Shown here piece by piece: positions 11,309-19,155 of a stretch of 64,000 nucleotides of DNA (positions are counted from its first letter, which is position 1; each line of letters opens with the position of its first letter). The stretch covers positions 62,001-126,000 of the forward strand of contig NZ_AOFQ01000062.1 of assembly GCF_000495915.1 (NCBI RefSeq). Direction: 5' to 3'. A program made the position numbers and the translations under genes. Origin of the DNA: Stutzerimonas chloritidismutans AW-1 (GTDB taxonomy: Bacteria; Pseudomonadota; Gammaproteobacteria; Pseudomonadales; Pseudomonadaceae). The notes beneath the pieces were generated by a model that was not told the origin of the DNA, made no database searches, and saw only the letters and a program-made list of their open reading frames with translations.

Positions 11309-11545
11309 TTACTGCGCGTGCGCGTTGATGTAATCGATGGCTTCCTGAACGGTGGTGATCTTCTCAGCTTGCTCGTCCGGGATCTCGGTCTCGAATTCCT
11401 CTTCCAGAGCCATCACCAGCTCAACGGTGTCAAGAGAGTCGGCACCCAGGTCTTCGACGAAGGAAGCGCTGTTGGTTACTTCCTCTTCTTTAACGCCAAG
11501 TTGCTCGGCAACGATTTTCTTGACGCGTTCTTCGATGGTGCTCAT
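11309..11545 (-). CDS. acpP: Acyl carrier protein
   Basis: 78 residues, very acidic. The phosphopantetheine attachment serine is in [19 protein letters not shown], residue 37-38. It carries acyl chains for fatty-acid, phospholipid, lipid A and lipoate synthesis. It has its own promoter upstream and its own terminator downstream, which suits one of the most abundant cell proteins. The leader holds AGGAGT twelve bases before the ATG and a second AAGG next to it. In P. aeruginosa acpP mRNA is a reported target of the small RNA RgsA, a candidate for which lies at 3486-3594. Confidence 0.98.
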
Positions 11546-11595
11546 ACCTTGTTTTCACTCCTATGGAAAAATCAGGCAGCTGGTTTGCGCGGTAG

Positions 11596-11623
11596 TGTAT
11601 AGAAAGCGTTTTCCGCATTTCAA
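11596..11623 (-). promoter_or_regulatory. Sigma-70 promoter for acpP
   Basis: On the minus strand TTGAAA (11618-11623) and TATACA (11596-11601) are 16 bases apart, about 50 bases ahead of the acpP start. The site lies in the fabG-acpP gap. Upstream of it (about 11664-11690) is a hairpin CTATAAAACC/GGTTTATAG that may end or process the fabG transcript. Confidence 0.7.
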
Positions 11624-11739
11624 GCTGGAAGCAGGCAAGCATGACGCCGCCTTCAACCTTCTGTCTATAAACCAGCTGCGGTTTTATAGCTAATTTAAAG
11701 ACAGCCTCTAAGACTGTCCTCCTGCGTAGGGCGTCACAC

Positions 11740-12483
11740 TCAGCTCATGTACATGCCGCCATTCACCGGAACGGTAGCACCGGTGACGTAGGCAGCGCCG
11801 TCCGAAGCGAGAAACGCAACGACCTTTGCAATTTCTTCGGCCTGACCGAGACGCCCCAGGGGAATCTGCCCCACGAGCGCATCACGCTGGGCTTCCGGCA
11901 ACTCGCGAGTCATGTCGGTATCGATGAAACCAGGCGCCACGGAATTCACCGTGATACCACGAGAACCGACCTCACGAGCCAATGCACGGCTGAAACCCTC
12001 CAGACCGGCCTTGGCTGCCGCGTAGTTTACCTGTCCGGCGTTGCCCATGGCACCAACCACCGAACCGATATTGATGATTCGACCCCAGCGAGCCTTGGTC
12101 ATGCCACGCAGCACGGCCTTGGAAAGGCGATACAGGCTATTCAGGTTGGTGTTGATGACGTCATGCCACTCATCATCCTTCATGCGCAGCATCAAGTTAT
12201 CGCGGGTAATACCGGCATTGTTGACCAGAATTGCCGGCTGTCCGAGATGCTGCTGAATGTGCTCAAGAGTGCTGCTGACAGATTCATCGTTGCCAACATC
12301 GAGCACCAGCCCAGCGCCTTCGATACCGTTTTCCTTCAGTGTCTCGGCGATGCGCTCGGCGCCGTTTGGCGTGGTCGCAGTACCAATTACGATCGCGCCC
12401 TGGCGGCCCAACTCAAGGGCAATGGCCTGGCCAATACCGCGGCTCGCGCCGGTAACCAACGCCACCTTACCTTGCAGATTCAT
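11740..12483 (-). CDS. fabG: 3-oxoacyl-ACP reductase
   Basis: 247 residues from MNLQGKVALV behind AGGAG; the longer open frame upstream runs into fabD and is not real. It is the NADPH-dependent short-chain dehydrogenase that reduces 3-ketoacyl-ACP in elongation. The nucleotide motif TGASRGIGQAIA is at residues 12-23. NNAG is in VNNAGITRDNL, the catalytic Ser in NIGSVVGAMG, and Tyr-Lys in VNYAAAKAG. It follows fabD by 14 bases. Confidence 0.97.
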   Translation of the reverse strand: MNLQGKVALVTGASRGIGQAIALELGRQGAIVIGTATTPNGAERIAETLKENGIEGAGLVLDVGNDESVSSTLEHIQQHLGQPAILVNNAGITRDNLMLRMKDDEWHDVINTNLNSLYRLSKAVLRGMTKARWGRIINIGSVVGAMGNAGQVNYAAAKAGLEGFSRALAREVGSRGITVNSVAPGFIDTDMTRELPEAQRDALVGQIPLGRLGQAEEIAKVVAFLASDGAAYVTGATVPVNGGMYMS

Positions 12484-12497
12484 AGCATTCTCCTTGT

Positions 12498-13436
12498 TCA
12501 AGCCAATGCGGCACGAGCGGCCGCGAAGGCCTCGGGGGTATCCAGATTGTAGGTGCTGACGCCCTTGACGCAGCGTTTGTTGAGGCCCGACAGAACCTTG
12601 CCGGGGCCGCACTCGACCAGCGAGGTGACGCCACGGTCTCCCAGAGCAACCATGGACTCGACCCAGCGCACCGGACTGTAGAGCTGTGCCAGCAGATCAC
12701 GCTTGAGCACTTCCAGATCCGCGACGACTGCTGCGCTGACGTTCTGCACCAACGGAATCTGCGGCGCTTGCCATTCGATCGACTCCACCGAGGAAGCGAA
12801 GCGTTCGGCAGCCGGGCGCATCAGATCGCAGTGAGAGGGGACACTCACCGGCAAAGGCATCGCACGCTTGGCACCTTTGGCCTTGCACACTTCGATCGCG
12901 CGCTCTACCGCCGCCGCACTGCCGGCAATAACCACCTGACCCGGAGCGTTGAAGTTGACCGCACTGACCACCTCACCTTGCGCAGCCTCGGCACAGGCGG
13001 CCAATACATCGGCATCTTCCAGCCCGAGAATGGCGGCCATGCCGCCCTGCCCGGCCGGCACTGCCTGCTGCATCAATTGACCGCGCAATTCAACCAGCTT
13101 GATGGCGTCAGCGAACGGCAGGCTGCCCGCCGCAACCAGAGCGGAGTACTCACCGAGGCTGTGTCCGGCAACGAATGCGGGCCGCGCGCCGCCTTCTGTC
13201 TGCCACAAACGCCAGATTGCAATGGAGGCGGCAAGAATCGCCGGCTGGGTCTTGTCGGTCTGATTCAGCTGTTCTTCCGGACCGGTCTGGGTCAACGCCC
13301 AAAGGTCGTACCCGAGCGCCGAAGATGCCTCGGCAAAAGTATCGACGACCACGCTTTGCTGGGCACCCAGCTCGGCCAGCATGCCAAGGGACTGAGACCC
13401 CTGACCGGGAAAGACGAAAGCAAGTGATGCGGACAT
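12498..13436 (-). CDS. fabD: Malonyl-CoA:ACP transacylase
   Basis: 312 residues. It moves malonate from CoA to ACP and so feeds FabF and FabB. The N-terminal FVFPGQGSQSLGM and the catalytic nucleophile motif GHSLGEYSALVA (Ser near residue 92) are clear. The His of the dyad lies in PVSVPSHCDLM, and Gln in the GQGSQ oxyanion region. It is read between plsX and fabG. Confidence 0.97.
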   Translation of the reverse strand: MSASLAFVFPGQGSQSLGMLAELGAQQSVVVDTFAEASSALGYDLWALTQTGPEEQLNQTDKTQPAILAASIAIWRLWQTEGGARPAFVAGHSLGEYSALVAAGSLPFADAIKLVELRGQLMQQAVPAGQGGMAAILGLEDADVLAACAEAAQGEVVSAVNFNAPGQVVIAGSAAAVERAIEVCKAKGAKRAMPLPVSVPSHCDLMRPAAERFASSVESIEWQAPQIPLVQNVSAAVVADLEVLKRDLLAQLYSPVRWVESMVALGDRGVTSLVECGPGKVLSGLNKRCVKGVSTYNLDTPEAFAAARAALA

Positions 13437-13498
13437 GAAACGACTCTCTTGTGATTCTGTTCGTCTGAAGAATACGCCAGTGACCGGCGTTGCGAATT

Positions 13499-14569
13499 TC
13501 AGTTGGATGGCTGGCCACCACCTGCGGTCACATCATTCACATCATCGTACGGATGAGGTGGCCGCAGAAAATGTCCCAGCCTGCTCCTCAGTTGCTCAGG
13601 GAGATCATGCTCGACATCCTGCGCCGCGCGCCGGATCGCTGCTTCGAAGCCGTCCGCACCAGCACTACCATGACTCTTGACGACAATTCCCTGCAGCCCG
13701 AGAAAGCTCGCACCGTTGTACTGAGCCGGATTGAGATCCGCCCGCAGACGGCGCAACAACGGCAATACGACAGCACCGACAATGCGCGCGCCAAGCGAAC
13801 GCTTGAAAAGCGCCTCGACTCTGGCGACCAGCATCCCAGCCAAGCCCTCGCTGGATTTGAGCAATATGTTGCCGACAAAGCCATCGCATACGACCACGTC
13901 GGCTTCACCGCGATACAGCCCATCCCCCTCGATGAAGCCCTGATAGTTGAGATCAGTGGCCTGCTGCAACAGCAGCGCAGCTTGCTTGACCTGCTGATTG
14001 CCCTTGATCTCTTCGGTACCGACATTCAGCAGCGCGACCCTAGGCTGCTGTCGTCCCAGCGATTCGGCCGCCACAGCCCCCATGACAGCAAACTGGAAAA
14101 GCTGCTCGGGCGGGCAATCGACATTTGCGCCCAGGTCCAGCAGCAGGCATGGGTCAGCCTGCGTAGGGAGCGCTGTCACCATCGCCGGCCGATCGATACC
14201 TGGCAGCGTTTTCAGAACCTGGCGCGCCAATGCCATCAGCGCGCCGGTGTTACCGGCGCTTACACAAGCATTAGCTTTACCGTCGCGAACCTGCTCGAGG
14301 GCAATACGCATGGAAGAGCGCGGCTTGCCACGCAATGCCTGAGCAGGGCGTTCAGCCATACCAATGATTTCAGGCGCATCGACGATTTTCAGGCGCGAAC
14401 GATCGACCCCAGGATGCTGGGCGACAAGCTGTTCGAGAAGGGAAGATTGGCCGACAAGGACCAGATGCAGCGAGGGGCTTTCAGCCAGACAGGACAGACT
14501 GGCCGGAACAATGCAGTGGGGACCGAAGTCCCCACCCATTGCATCGATCGCGATGACCGGAGCGGACAA
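13499..14569 (-). CDS. plsX: Phosphate acyltransferase PlsX
   Basis: 356 residues. It makes acyl-phosphate from acyl-ACP, the first step of the PlsX/PlsY route to lysophosphatidate, and is peripheral to the membrane. The N-terminus [19 protein letters not shown] and the internal [14 protein letters not shown] and [17 protein letters not shown] segments are diagnostic. It starts 3 bases after the rpmF stop, in the usual rpmF-plsX-fab order. Confidence 0.96.
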   Translation of the reverse strand: MSAPVIAIDAMGGDFGPHCIVPASLSCLAESPSLHLVLVGQSSLLEQLVAQHPGVDRSRLKIVDAPEIIGMAERPAQALRGKPRSSMRIALEQVRDGKANACVSAGNTGALMALARQVLKTLPGIDRPAMVTALPTQADPCLLLDLGANVDCPPEQLFQFAVMGAVAAESLGRQQPRVALLNVGTEEIKGNQQVKQAALLLQQATDLNYQGFIEGDGLYRGEADVVVCDGFVGNILLKSSEGLAGMLVARVEALFKRSLGARIVGAVVLPLLRRLRADLNPAQYNGASFLGLQGIVVKSHGSAGADGFEAAIRRAAQDVEHDLPEQLRSRLGHFLRPPHPYDDVNDVTAGGGQPSN

Positions 14570-14572
14570 GGA

Positions 14573-14755
14573 TTACTCGTCAGCGCCCTTGTCGATCACC
14601 TTGCGACCACGGTAGAAACCGTCCGGGGACACGTGGTGACGCAGGTGAACTTCACCGGTGCTCTTTTCCACGGACAGCGCGTTCGGCTCGAGAGCGTCAT
14701 GGGAACGACGCATGTCACGGGCGGAACGGGATTTTTTGTTCTGCTGAACAGCCAT
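14573..14755 (-). CDS. rpmF: 50S ribosomal protein bL32
   Basis: 60 residues starting [20 protein letters not shown]; an ATG three codons upstream is unlikely. It is a basic protein of the large subunit. This version lacks the CxxC pairs found in zinc-binding L32 paralogues, so it is the zinc-independent form. It lies 12 bases after yceD, and the yceD-rpmF-plsX order is conserved. Confidence 0.97.
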   Translation of the reverse strand: MAVQQNKKSRSARDMRRSHDALEPNALSVEKSTGEVHLRHHVSPDGFYRGRKVIDKGADE

Positions 14756-14767
14756 TTGGATCAACTC

Positions 14768-15295
14768 CTAAACGTTTGGGTCACGCTTTAACTGCGCCAG
14801 TACGCTGAACGGGTTGGACCGCGTTACCTCGTCCTCACTCGGTTCAGGCTCATCTGGCCCAACCGGCGGCTGGCAAATTTCAGGGTCATGGAGTGGAACA
14901 ATCGGCAGAGCGAGCAACAGCTCGTCTTCGACCAGCGCCAGCAGATCCAGAGGATCCTCTCCCACTTCCAGCACGTCATACCCTTTGGGCAGGTGCTGGC
15001 TGCTCGCCCCTTCATTCACAACCGCGTAATCGCACTCGCTGTGAATCGGCAGAACAACCGGCTCCAGACAACGCTGGCAAATCATTTTGACTTCAACGTC
15101 GAGCTGACTACGGATAACCGCAGTACGCTGCTCGTCGCGCCCAAAGGCAAAACTGGCGCGCACCACACCCTGATCATCCTCAAGAGGATCGGCGAGCCGC
15201 TTCAGCTGCGACAATTGCAGCTCACCGGCTAGGGTGGCCGCTCGGTCGGCGAGCTTGCGCGGATCAACGTGCGGTGGTATCGGTCCTTTCAACAT
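14768..15295 (-). CDS. yceD: YceD (DUF177) 23S rRNA accumulation protein
   Basis: 175 residues. The CQRCLEP cysteine motif near residue 80 and the acidic C-terminal half are typical of the DUF177 family. In E. coli YceD is needed for normal 23S rRNA accumulation; the mechanism is not settled. It is the first gene after a near-consensus promoter and is followed directly by rpmF. Confidence 0.93.
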   Translation of the reverse strand: MLKGPIPPHVDPRKLADRAATLAGELQLSQLKRLADPLEDDQGVVRASFAFGRDEQRTAVIRSQLDVEVKMICQRCLEPVVLPIHSECDYAVVNEGASSQHLPKGYDVLEVGEDPLDLLALVEDELLLALPIVPLHDPEICQPPVGPDEPEPSEDEVTRSNPFSVLAQLKRDPNV

Positions 15296-15304
15296 AAGCG
15301 CGGC

Positions 15305-15333
15305 ATTCTAGGGACGCGCCCGCAGCCTGTCAA
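15305..15333 (-). promoter_or_regulatory. Strong sigma-70 promoter of the yceD-rpmF-plsX-fabDG operon
   Basis: On the minus strand a perfect TTGACA (15328-15333) and TAGAAT (15305-15310) are 17 bases apart, ending about 10 bases ahead of yceD. The leader is therefore very short or the message nearly leaderless. Confidence 0.85.
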
Positions 15334-15398
15334 AGGAATTCCGCCCAGCTTCACGACGCAACGCATACAATCTCGCACCTATATATAAAGGAGGAATC

Positions 15399-15977
15399 AT
15401 GCGCCGCCTGCTGCTTGCATCCAGCTCACCCTATCGACAGGAATTGCTCTCCCGGCTGGGGCTGCCGTTCGAAAGCTGCGCCCCGGATATCGATGAAACC
15501 CATCTACCCGGAGAAAGCGCCGAACAACTCGTAAACCGACTCGCAGAACAGAAGGCCAGAGCGCTTGCCGAGCGGTATCCGAATCACCTGATTATCGGCT
15601 CCGATCAGGCTGCAGTATTGGACTCGAAGATTATCGGCAAACCGCACACGTTCGAGCGGGCAAAACAGCAACTGCAATCCGCCAGCGGCAACAGCGTCCG
15701 ATTTCTGACCGGACTGGCGCTCCTCGACAGCGCGACAGGCAGAATTCAGGCCGACTGCATACCGTTCACCGTACACTTCAGAGAACTAGATGAAGCCCGA
15801 ATCGAGCGCTATCTGAGAATTGAAAAGCCCTACGATTGCGCGGGCAGTTTCAAGGCTGAAGGATTAGGCATCAGTCTTTTCCGCGCCACCGAAGGCGAGG
15901 ACGTTACCAGCCTGGTAGGCCTTCCACTCATCCGCCTGGTGGACATGCTACTGAACGCAGGCTACGACGTTCCGTGA
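15399..15977 (+). CDS. yceF: Maf/YceF nucleotide pyrophosphatase
   Basis: 192 residues. The N-terminal LLLASSSPYRQELLSRLG and IIGSDQAAVLD match the Maf family. The SSSPYR form points to the YceF branch, which hydrolyses 7-methyl-GTP, a house-cleaning role for modified nucleotides. TATATAAAGGAGG gives a strong ribosome site at the ATG. It is divergent from yceD and converges on sppA. Confidence 0.92.
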   Translation: MRRLLLASSSPYRQELLSRLGLPFESCAPDIDETHLPGESAEQLVNRLAEQKARALAERYPNHLIIGSDQAAVLDSKIIGKPHTFERAKQQLQSASGNSVRFLTGLALLDSATGRIQADCIPFTVHFRELDEARIERYLRIEKPYDCAGSFKAEGLGISLFRATEGEDVTSLVGLPLIRLVDMLLNAGYDVP

Positions 15978-15991
15978 GCGCGAGCCGGCTT

Positions 15992-16975
15992 CTATCGCAA
16001 CACCGGCCCCTGCACCCCAACCAGAACAGCCAAGCGTTCGGCGACGCCAGCACCAAGTTTCTTGGTAAAACGATCCAGCGGCGACTCTTTGACAGTGAAG
16101 TCCACCAGCTCGGGCTCACCGATCACCTCGCGCGCGACATGCGCCGTACTTCCCAAACCATCGATCAGCCCGAGCTCCAATGCCTGCTCCCCAGACCAGA
16201 TCAGACCTGAGAACAACTCCGGATGCTGCTCCTCCTGAAGGCGATCGCCGCGACCACGCTTGACGCTGTCGATGAACTGCTGATGGGTGGTAGCCAGCAC
16301 GCCTCGCCAGAACTGGGTCTCCTCAGGCTTTTCCGGCTGGAACGGATCCAGAAAAGCCTTGTGCTCACCCGCCGTATAGACACGCCGCTCGACGCCGAGC
16401 TTTTCCATGGTTTCAACGAAGCCAAAGGTGGCCGCGGTTACACCGATCGACCCCACTAGACTGGACTTGTCAGCATAAATCTCGTCCGCGGCGCTAGCGA
16501 TGTAGTACGCACCCGACGCCCCCAGGTCGGTAATTACCGCATAAACCTTGATGGCCGGATGTTCGCCGCGCAAACGCCGGATTTCGTCATAGATATAGCC
16601 CGACTGCACCGGACTGCCCCCCGGGCTGTTGATTCGCAGCACCACACCCTTGGTATTGGCGTCCTCGAAGGCCGCCCGCAAGGCACCGACGACGTTATCG
16701 GCGCTGGCAGGCTCTTCATCCGCGATCATGCCGCGCACATTGATGACCGCCGTATGACTACCCTCCGCGCCCTTGCTGGAACCAAACTGCAGCGCCGGGG
16801 AAAACAGTGCCAGCGCGCCGAACAGGTAAATGAAGGTCAATAACTTGAAGAAGATACCCCAGCGCCTAGCGCGCCGCTGCTCCTGAACCCCTGCAAGCAG
16901 CGTCTTCTCCAGCAGCTTCCAGCTGTTACGATCACCCTTGGACTCGTCTACCGGAGCCTTCCACTCATCCGACAT
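15992..16975 (-). CDS. sppA: Signal peptide peptidase SppA (S49 family)
   Basis: 327 residues from the second ATG (MSDEWKAP), which has AGGTG nine bases upstream. One N-terminal membrane segment is at about residues 45-65 (FFKLLTFIYLFGALALF). The S49 nucleophile Ser is in DLGASGAYYIASAADEI and the general-base Lys in YADKSSLVGSIGV. This is the half-length form that works as a multimer, degrading cleaved signal peptides in the inner membrane. Its start overlaps the HAD gene by 11 bases. Confidence 0.93.
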   Translation of the reverse strand: MSDEWKAPVDESKGDRNSWKLLEKTLLAGVQEQRRARRWGIFFKLLTFIYLFGALALFSPALQFGSSKGAEGSHTAVINVRGMIADEEPASADNVVGALRAAFEDANTKGVVLRINSPGGSPVQSGYIYDEIRRLRGEHPAIKVYAVITDLGASGAYYIASAADEIYADKSSLVGSIGVTAATFGFVETMEKLGVERRVYTAGEHKAFLDPFQPEKPEETQFWRGVLATTHQQFIDSVKRGRGDRLQEEQHPELFSGLIWSGEQALELGLIDGLGSTAHVAREVIGEPELVDFTVKESPLDRFTKKLGAGVAERLAVLVGVQGPVLR

Positions 16976-17651
16976 TTGCATTCACCTCAGAAACCGCCAA
17001 GGAGCGCAGCCAATCACCAAGCTCCGAAAAATGATTGATCGCAGTGCGCGGCTTACACTGCTGCAAGATGTGCAGTGGCTGTGCGCCATAAGCGACAGCT
17101 ACGCCATCCACACCCGCGCGATGAGCCATCTGCAGGTCAAACACCGAATCACCGACCATCAGCGCCTGCTCCGGACGAGCACCGCAGTGAGAAAGAATCT
17201 GGTGGATCATCAGTGGATCGGGCTTGCTTGCCGTCTCGTCCGAACAACGGGTGATATCGAAGAAGTCCTCCCACCCCTGCCCAGCCAAAACGCGATCAAG
17301 GCCGCGACGCCCCTTTCCAGTCGCGACAGCGAGCATATACCCGGCGTCACGAAACTCGGATAGCGCCTTGGCGACTCCCGGATAAAGAGCTGAAGGCTGG
17401 GTCTCCAGGGACAGATAATACTCGCTATAGCAGTGACGAAAATCCTCGATCAGCGCGACATCCGCCTGATCCGGATACAACACGCCAATCGCTTCCGGCA
17501 AGGCCAACCCGATGATGCCTTTGACCGAGGCATCATCGACCTGCGGCAAACCACAATTTTGCGCCGCAACATGTATCGACTCAACAATACGCCCGATCGA
17601 GTCGACCAGCGTGCCATCCCAATCAAATATCAGAACCCGGTACTCACTCAC
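16965..17651 (-). CDS. HAD family hydrolase (phosphoglycolate phosphatase-like)
   Basis: 228 residues from a GTG inside the 8-base overlap GTGAGTGA with the rluC stop. HAD motif I is [11 protein letters not shown] at residues 7-17, motif II is in VATGKGRRG, the lysine of motif III in SKPDPLMI, and motif IV is [12 protein letters not shown]. The cap is C1 type. The substrate cannot be read from sequence; small sugar phosphates or phosphoglycolate are likely. The rluC-HAD-sppA arrangement is conserved in Pseudomonas. Confidence 0.9.
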   Translation of the reverse strand: MSEYRVLIFDWDGTLVDSIGRIVESIHVAAQNCGLPQVDDASVKGIIGLALPEAIGVLYPDQADVALIEDFRHCYSEYYLSLETQPSALYPGVAKALSEFRDAGYMLAVATGKGRRGLDRVLAGQGWEDFFDITRCSDETASKPDPLMIHQILSHCGARPEQALMVGDSVFDLQMAHRAGVDGVAVAYGAQPLHILQQCKPRTAINHFSELGDWLRSLAVSEVNANVG

Positions 17652-18597
17652 CGAGACGCTCCAGCGTTCGCGCCCACATTTCGTCGACGGGCGCCTCCAG
17701 GGATAACTCACCGCCATCAGGCAGCGGAACCTTCAGCGCGTATGCGTGCAGGAACAATCGCTTGCCGCCTAGTTCGCGAATCTCGCGAGTGAACTCCTCA
17801 TCACCGTACTTGCTGTCGCCAGCGATGCTGTGCCCGGCATGGCGCGCGTGCACACGAATCTGGTGCGTGCGACCGGTAACTGGCTTGGCCTCCACTAGTG
17901 TTGCGAAGTCACCAAAGCGACGAAGCACGCGAAACAATGTCAGCGCTTCCTTGCCATCCTCGGTCACCTCGACCATTCGCTCACCAGAGCGCAGCGTGTT
18001 CTTCAGCAACGGCGCATTGACCTGCTTCTTCGAGGTTTCCCAGCGGCCACGCACCAGAGCCATATAACGCTTGTCTACACCGTCACCGCGCAACGCCTGA
18101 TGCAGGTGGCGCAACATGCTGCGCTTCTTGGCGACCATCAGCAGACCGGAGGTATCGCGATCCAGTCGATGCACCAATTCAAGCTCCTTGGCATCAGGGC
18201 GCAGCTGCCGCAAAGCCTCGATCACCCCGTAGCTGAGTCCGCTACCACCATGCACAGCTATGCCGGCCGGTTTATTCAGTACGATGAGCGCCTTGTCCTC
18301 GTGCACGATGGCCTTTTCCAGCCTTTCCAACAGTCCTTGAGCAAGCGGCTCAGGCTCGTCGCGCTCGGCCAGGCGCAGCGGCGGCACACGCACCAGATCA
18401 CCGGCTTGCAACTTGTACTCAGGCTTGATGCGCCCTTTGTTCACACGCACCTCGCCCTTGCGCAAGATGCGGTAGATCAACGTCTTGGGCACGCCTTTGA
18501 GCTGGTTGCGGAGAAAGTTATCAATGCGCTGGCCGGCAAGTTCCGGCGCGACCTCGAGTATTTGCACACCGGAGGTCTGGGAGGGGGTATTGGTCAT
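17644..18597 (-). CDS. rluC: 23S rRNA pseudouridine synthase RluC
   Basis: 317 residues. An N-terminal S4 RNA-binding domain (about residues 18-80, [16 protein letters not shown]) is followed by the RluA-type catalytic domain with the Asp in [13 protein letters not shown] (about residue 144). It makes pseudouridines at 955, 2504 and 2580 of 23S rRNA (E. coli numbering). RluD is the closest alternative, but the position next to rne and the HAD gene favours RluC. It is divergent from rne. Confidence 0.93.
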   Translation of the reverse strand: MTNTPSQTSGVQILEVAPELAGQRIDNFLRNQLKGVPKTLIYRILRKGEVRVNKGRIKPEYKLQAGDLVRVPPLRLAERDEPEPLAQGLLERLEKAIVHEDKALIVLNKPAGIAVHGGSGLSYGVIEALRQLRPDAKELELVHRLDRDTSGLLMVAKKRSMLRHLHQALRGDGVDKRYMALVRGRWETSKKQVNAPLLKNTLRSGERMVEVTEDGKEALTLFRVLRRFGDFATLVEAKPVTGRTHQIRVHARHAGHSIAGDSKYGDEEFTREIRELGGKRLFLHAYALKVPLPDGGELSLEAPVDEMWARTLERLGE

Positions 18598-18624
18598 CGT
18601 GGCATCATATCAATTTTCATGGAA

Positions 18625-18653
18625 TTGAAGCACTTAAACATTGCTGTTATAGT
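18625..18653 (+). promoter_or_regulatory. Sigma-70 promoter for rne
   Basis: TTGAAG (18625-18630) and TATAGT (18648-18653) are exactly 17 bases apart. A transcript from here would start near 18660 and carry a leader of about 495 nt before the rne ATG. Confidence 0.8.
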
Positions 18654-18659
18654 CGCGAA

Positions 18660-19155
18660 CGCCGCCAAAAGCGGTCAGGTCCAGGGATGCCAGCGATACC
18701 GCCAACCCAGACCGGCAAAAAAAATGTTCTAGGACGTGAGGCCGTCCGACGGAGCTTCCCTCAAGTAGCGGAGAAGTTGCGAAACAAGCCTTGAAGACAT
18801 GATGCGTGCCCCCTATGGGAATCGCGATAATCGACAACCCGCTCCCCGGATTCTGCGAGCGGCACCCGATTTTCAAAGTATGCGTGTTGGGTGGAGATGC
18901 ACAGCATCGGATTGCGTAGCAAAGGCTTTCACAGACGCTTCATTCCGTCCGCTACCGATGCCTGATTCCTCCTCCCGAACCATTGCTTCTGTTCCGACAG
19001 CAAGCAGGAGACGTCGTCGCGACGCCGGCCCATTTGGCCGCACATCGCTGGACACTGGAGTGCTTTACAACCATTCCTGACTCACCTGACACCGACCGCG
19101 AGAGTCGTGTGTGCCGAACGCCGTTTCCGGATGCCACGGAAACCGACGGTACTAC
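18660..19155 (+). promoter_or_regulatory. rne: Long 5' untranslated leader of rne
   Basis: About 495 bases without a credible gene. Short open frames on both strands have no recognisable similarity. In E. coli the rne leader of some 360 nt is structured and is cut by RNase E to limit its own synthesis. The length and position here suggest the same type of feedback, but I could not align the E. coli hairpins. Confidence 0.55.
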
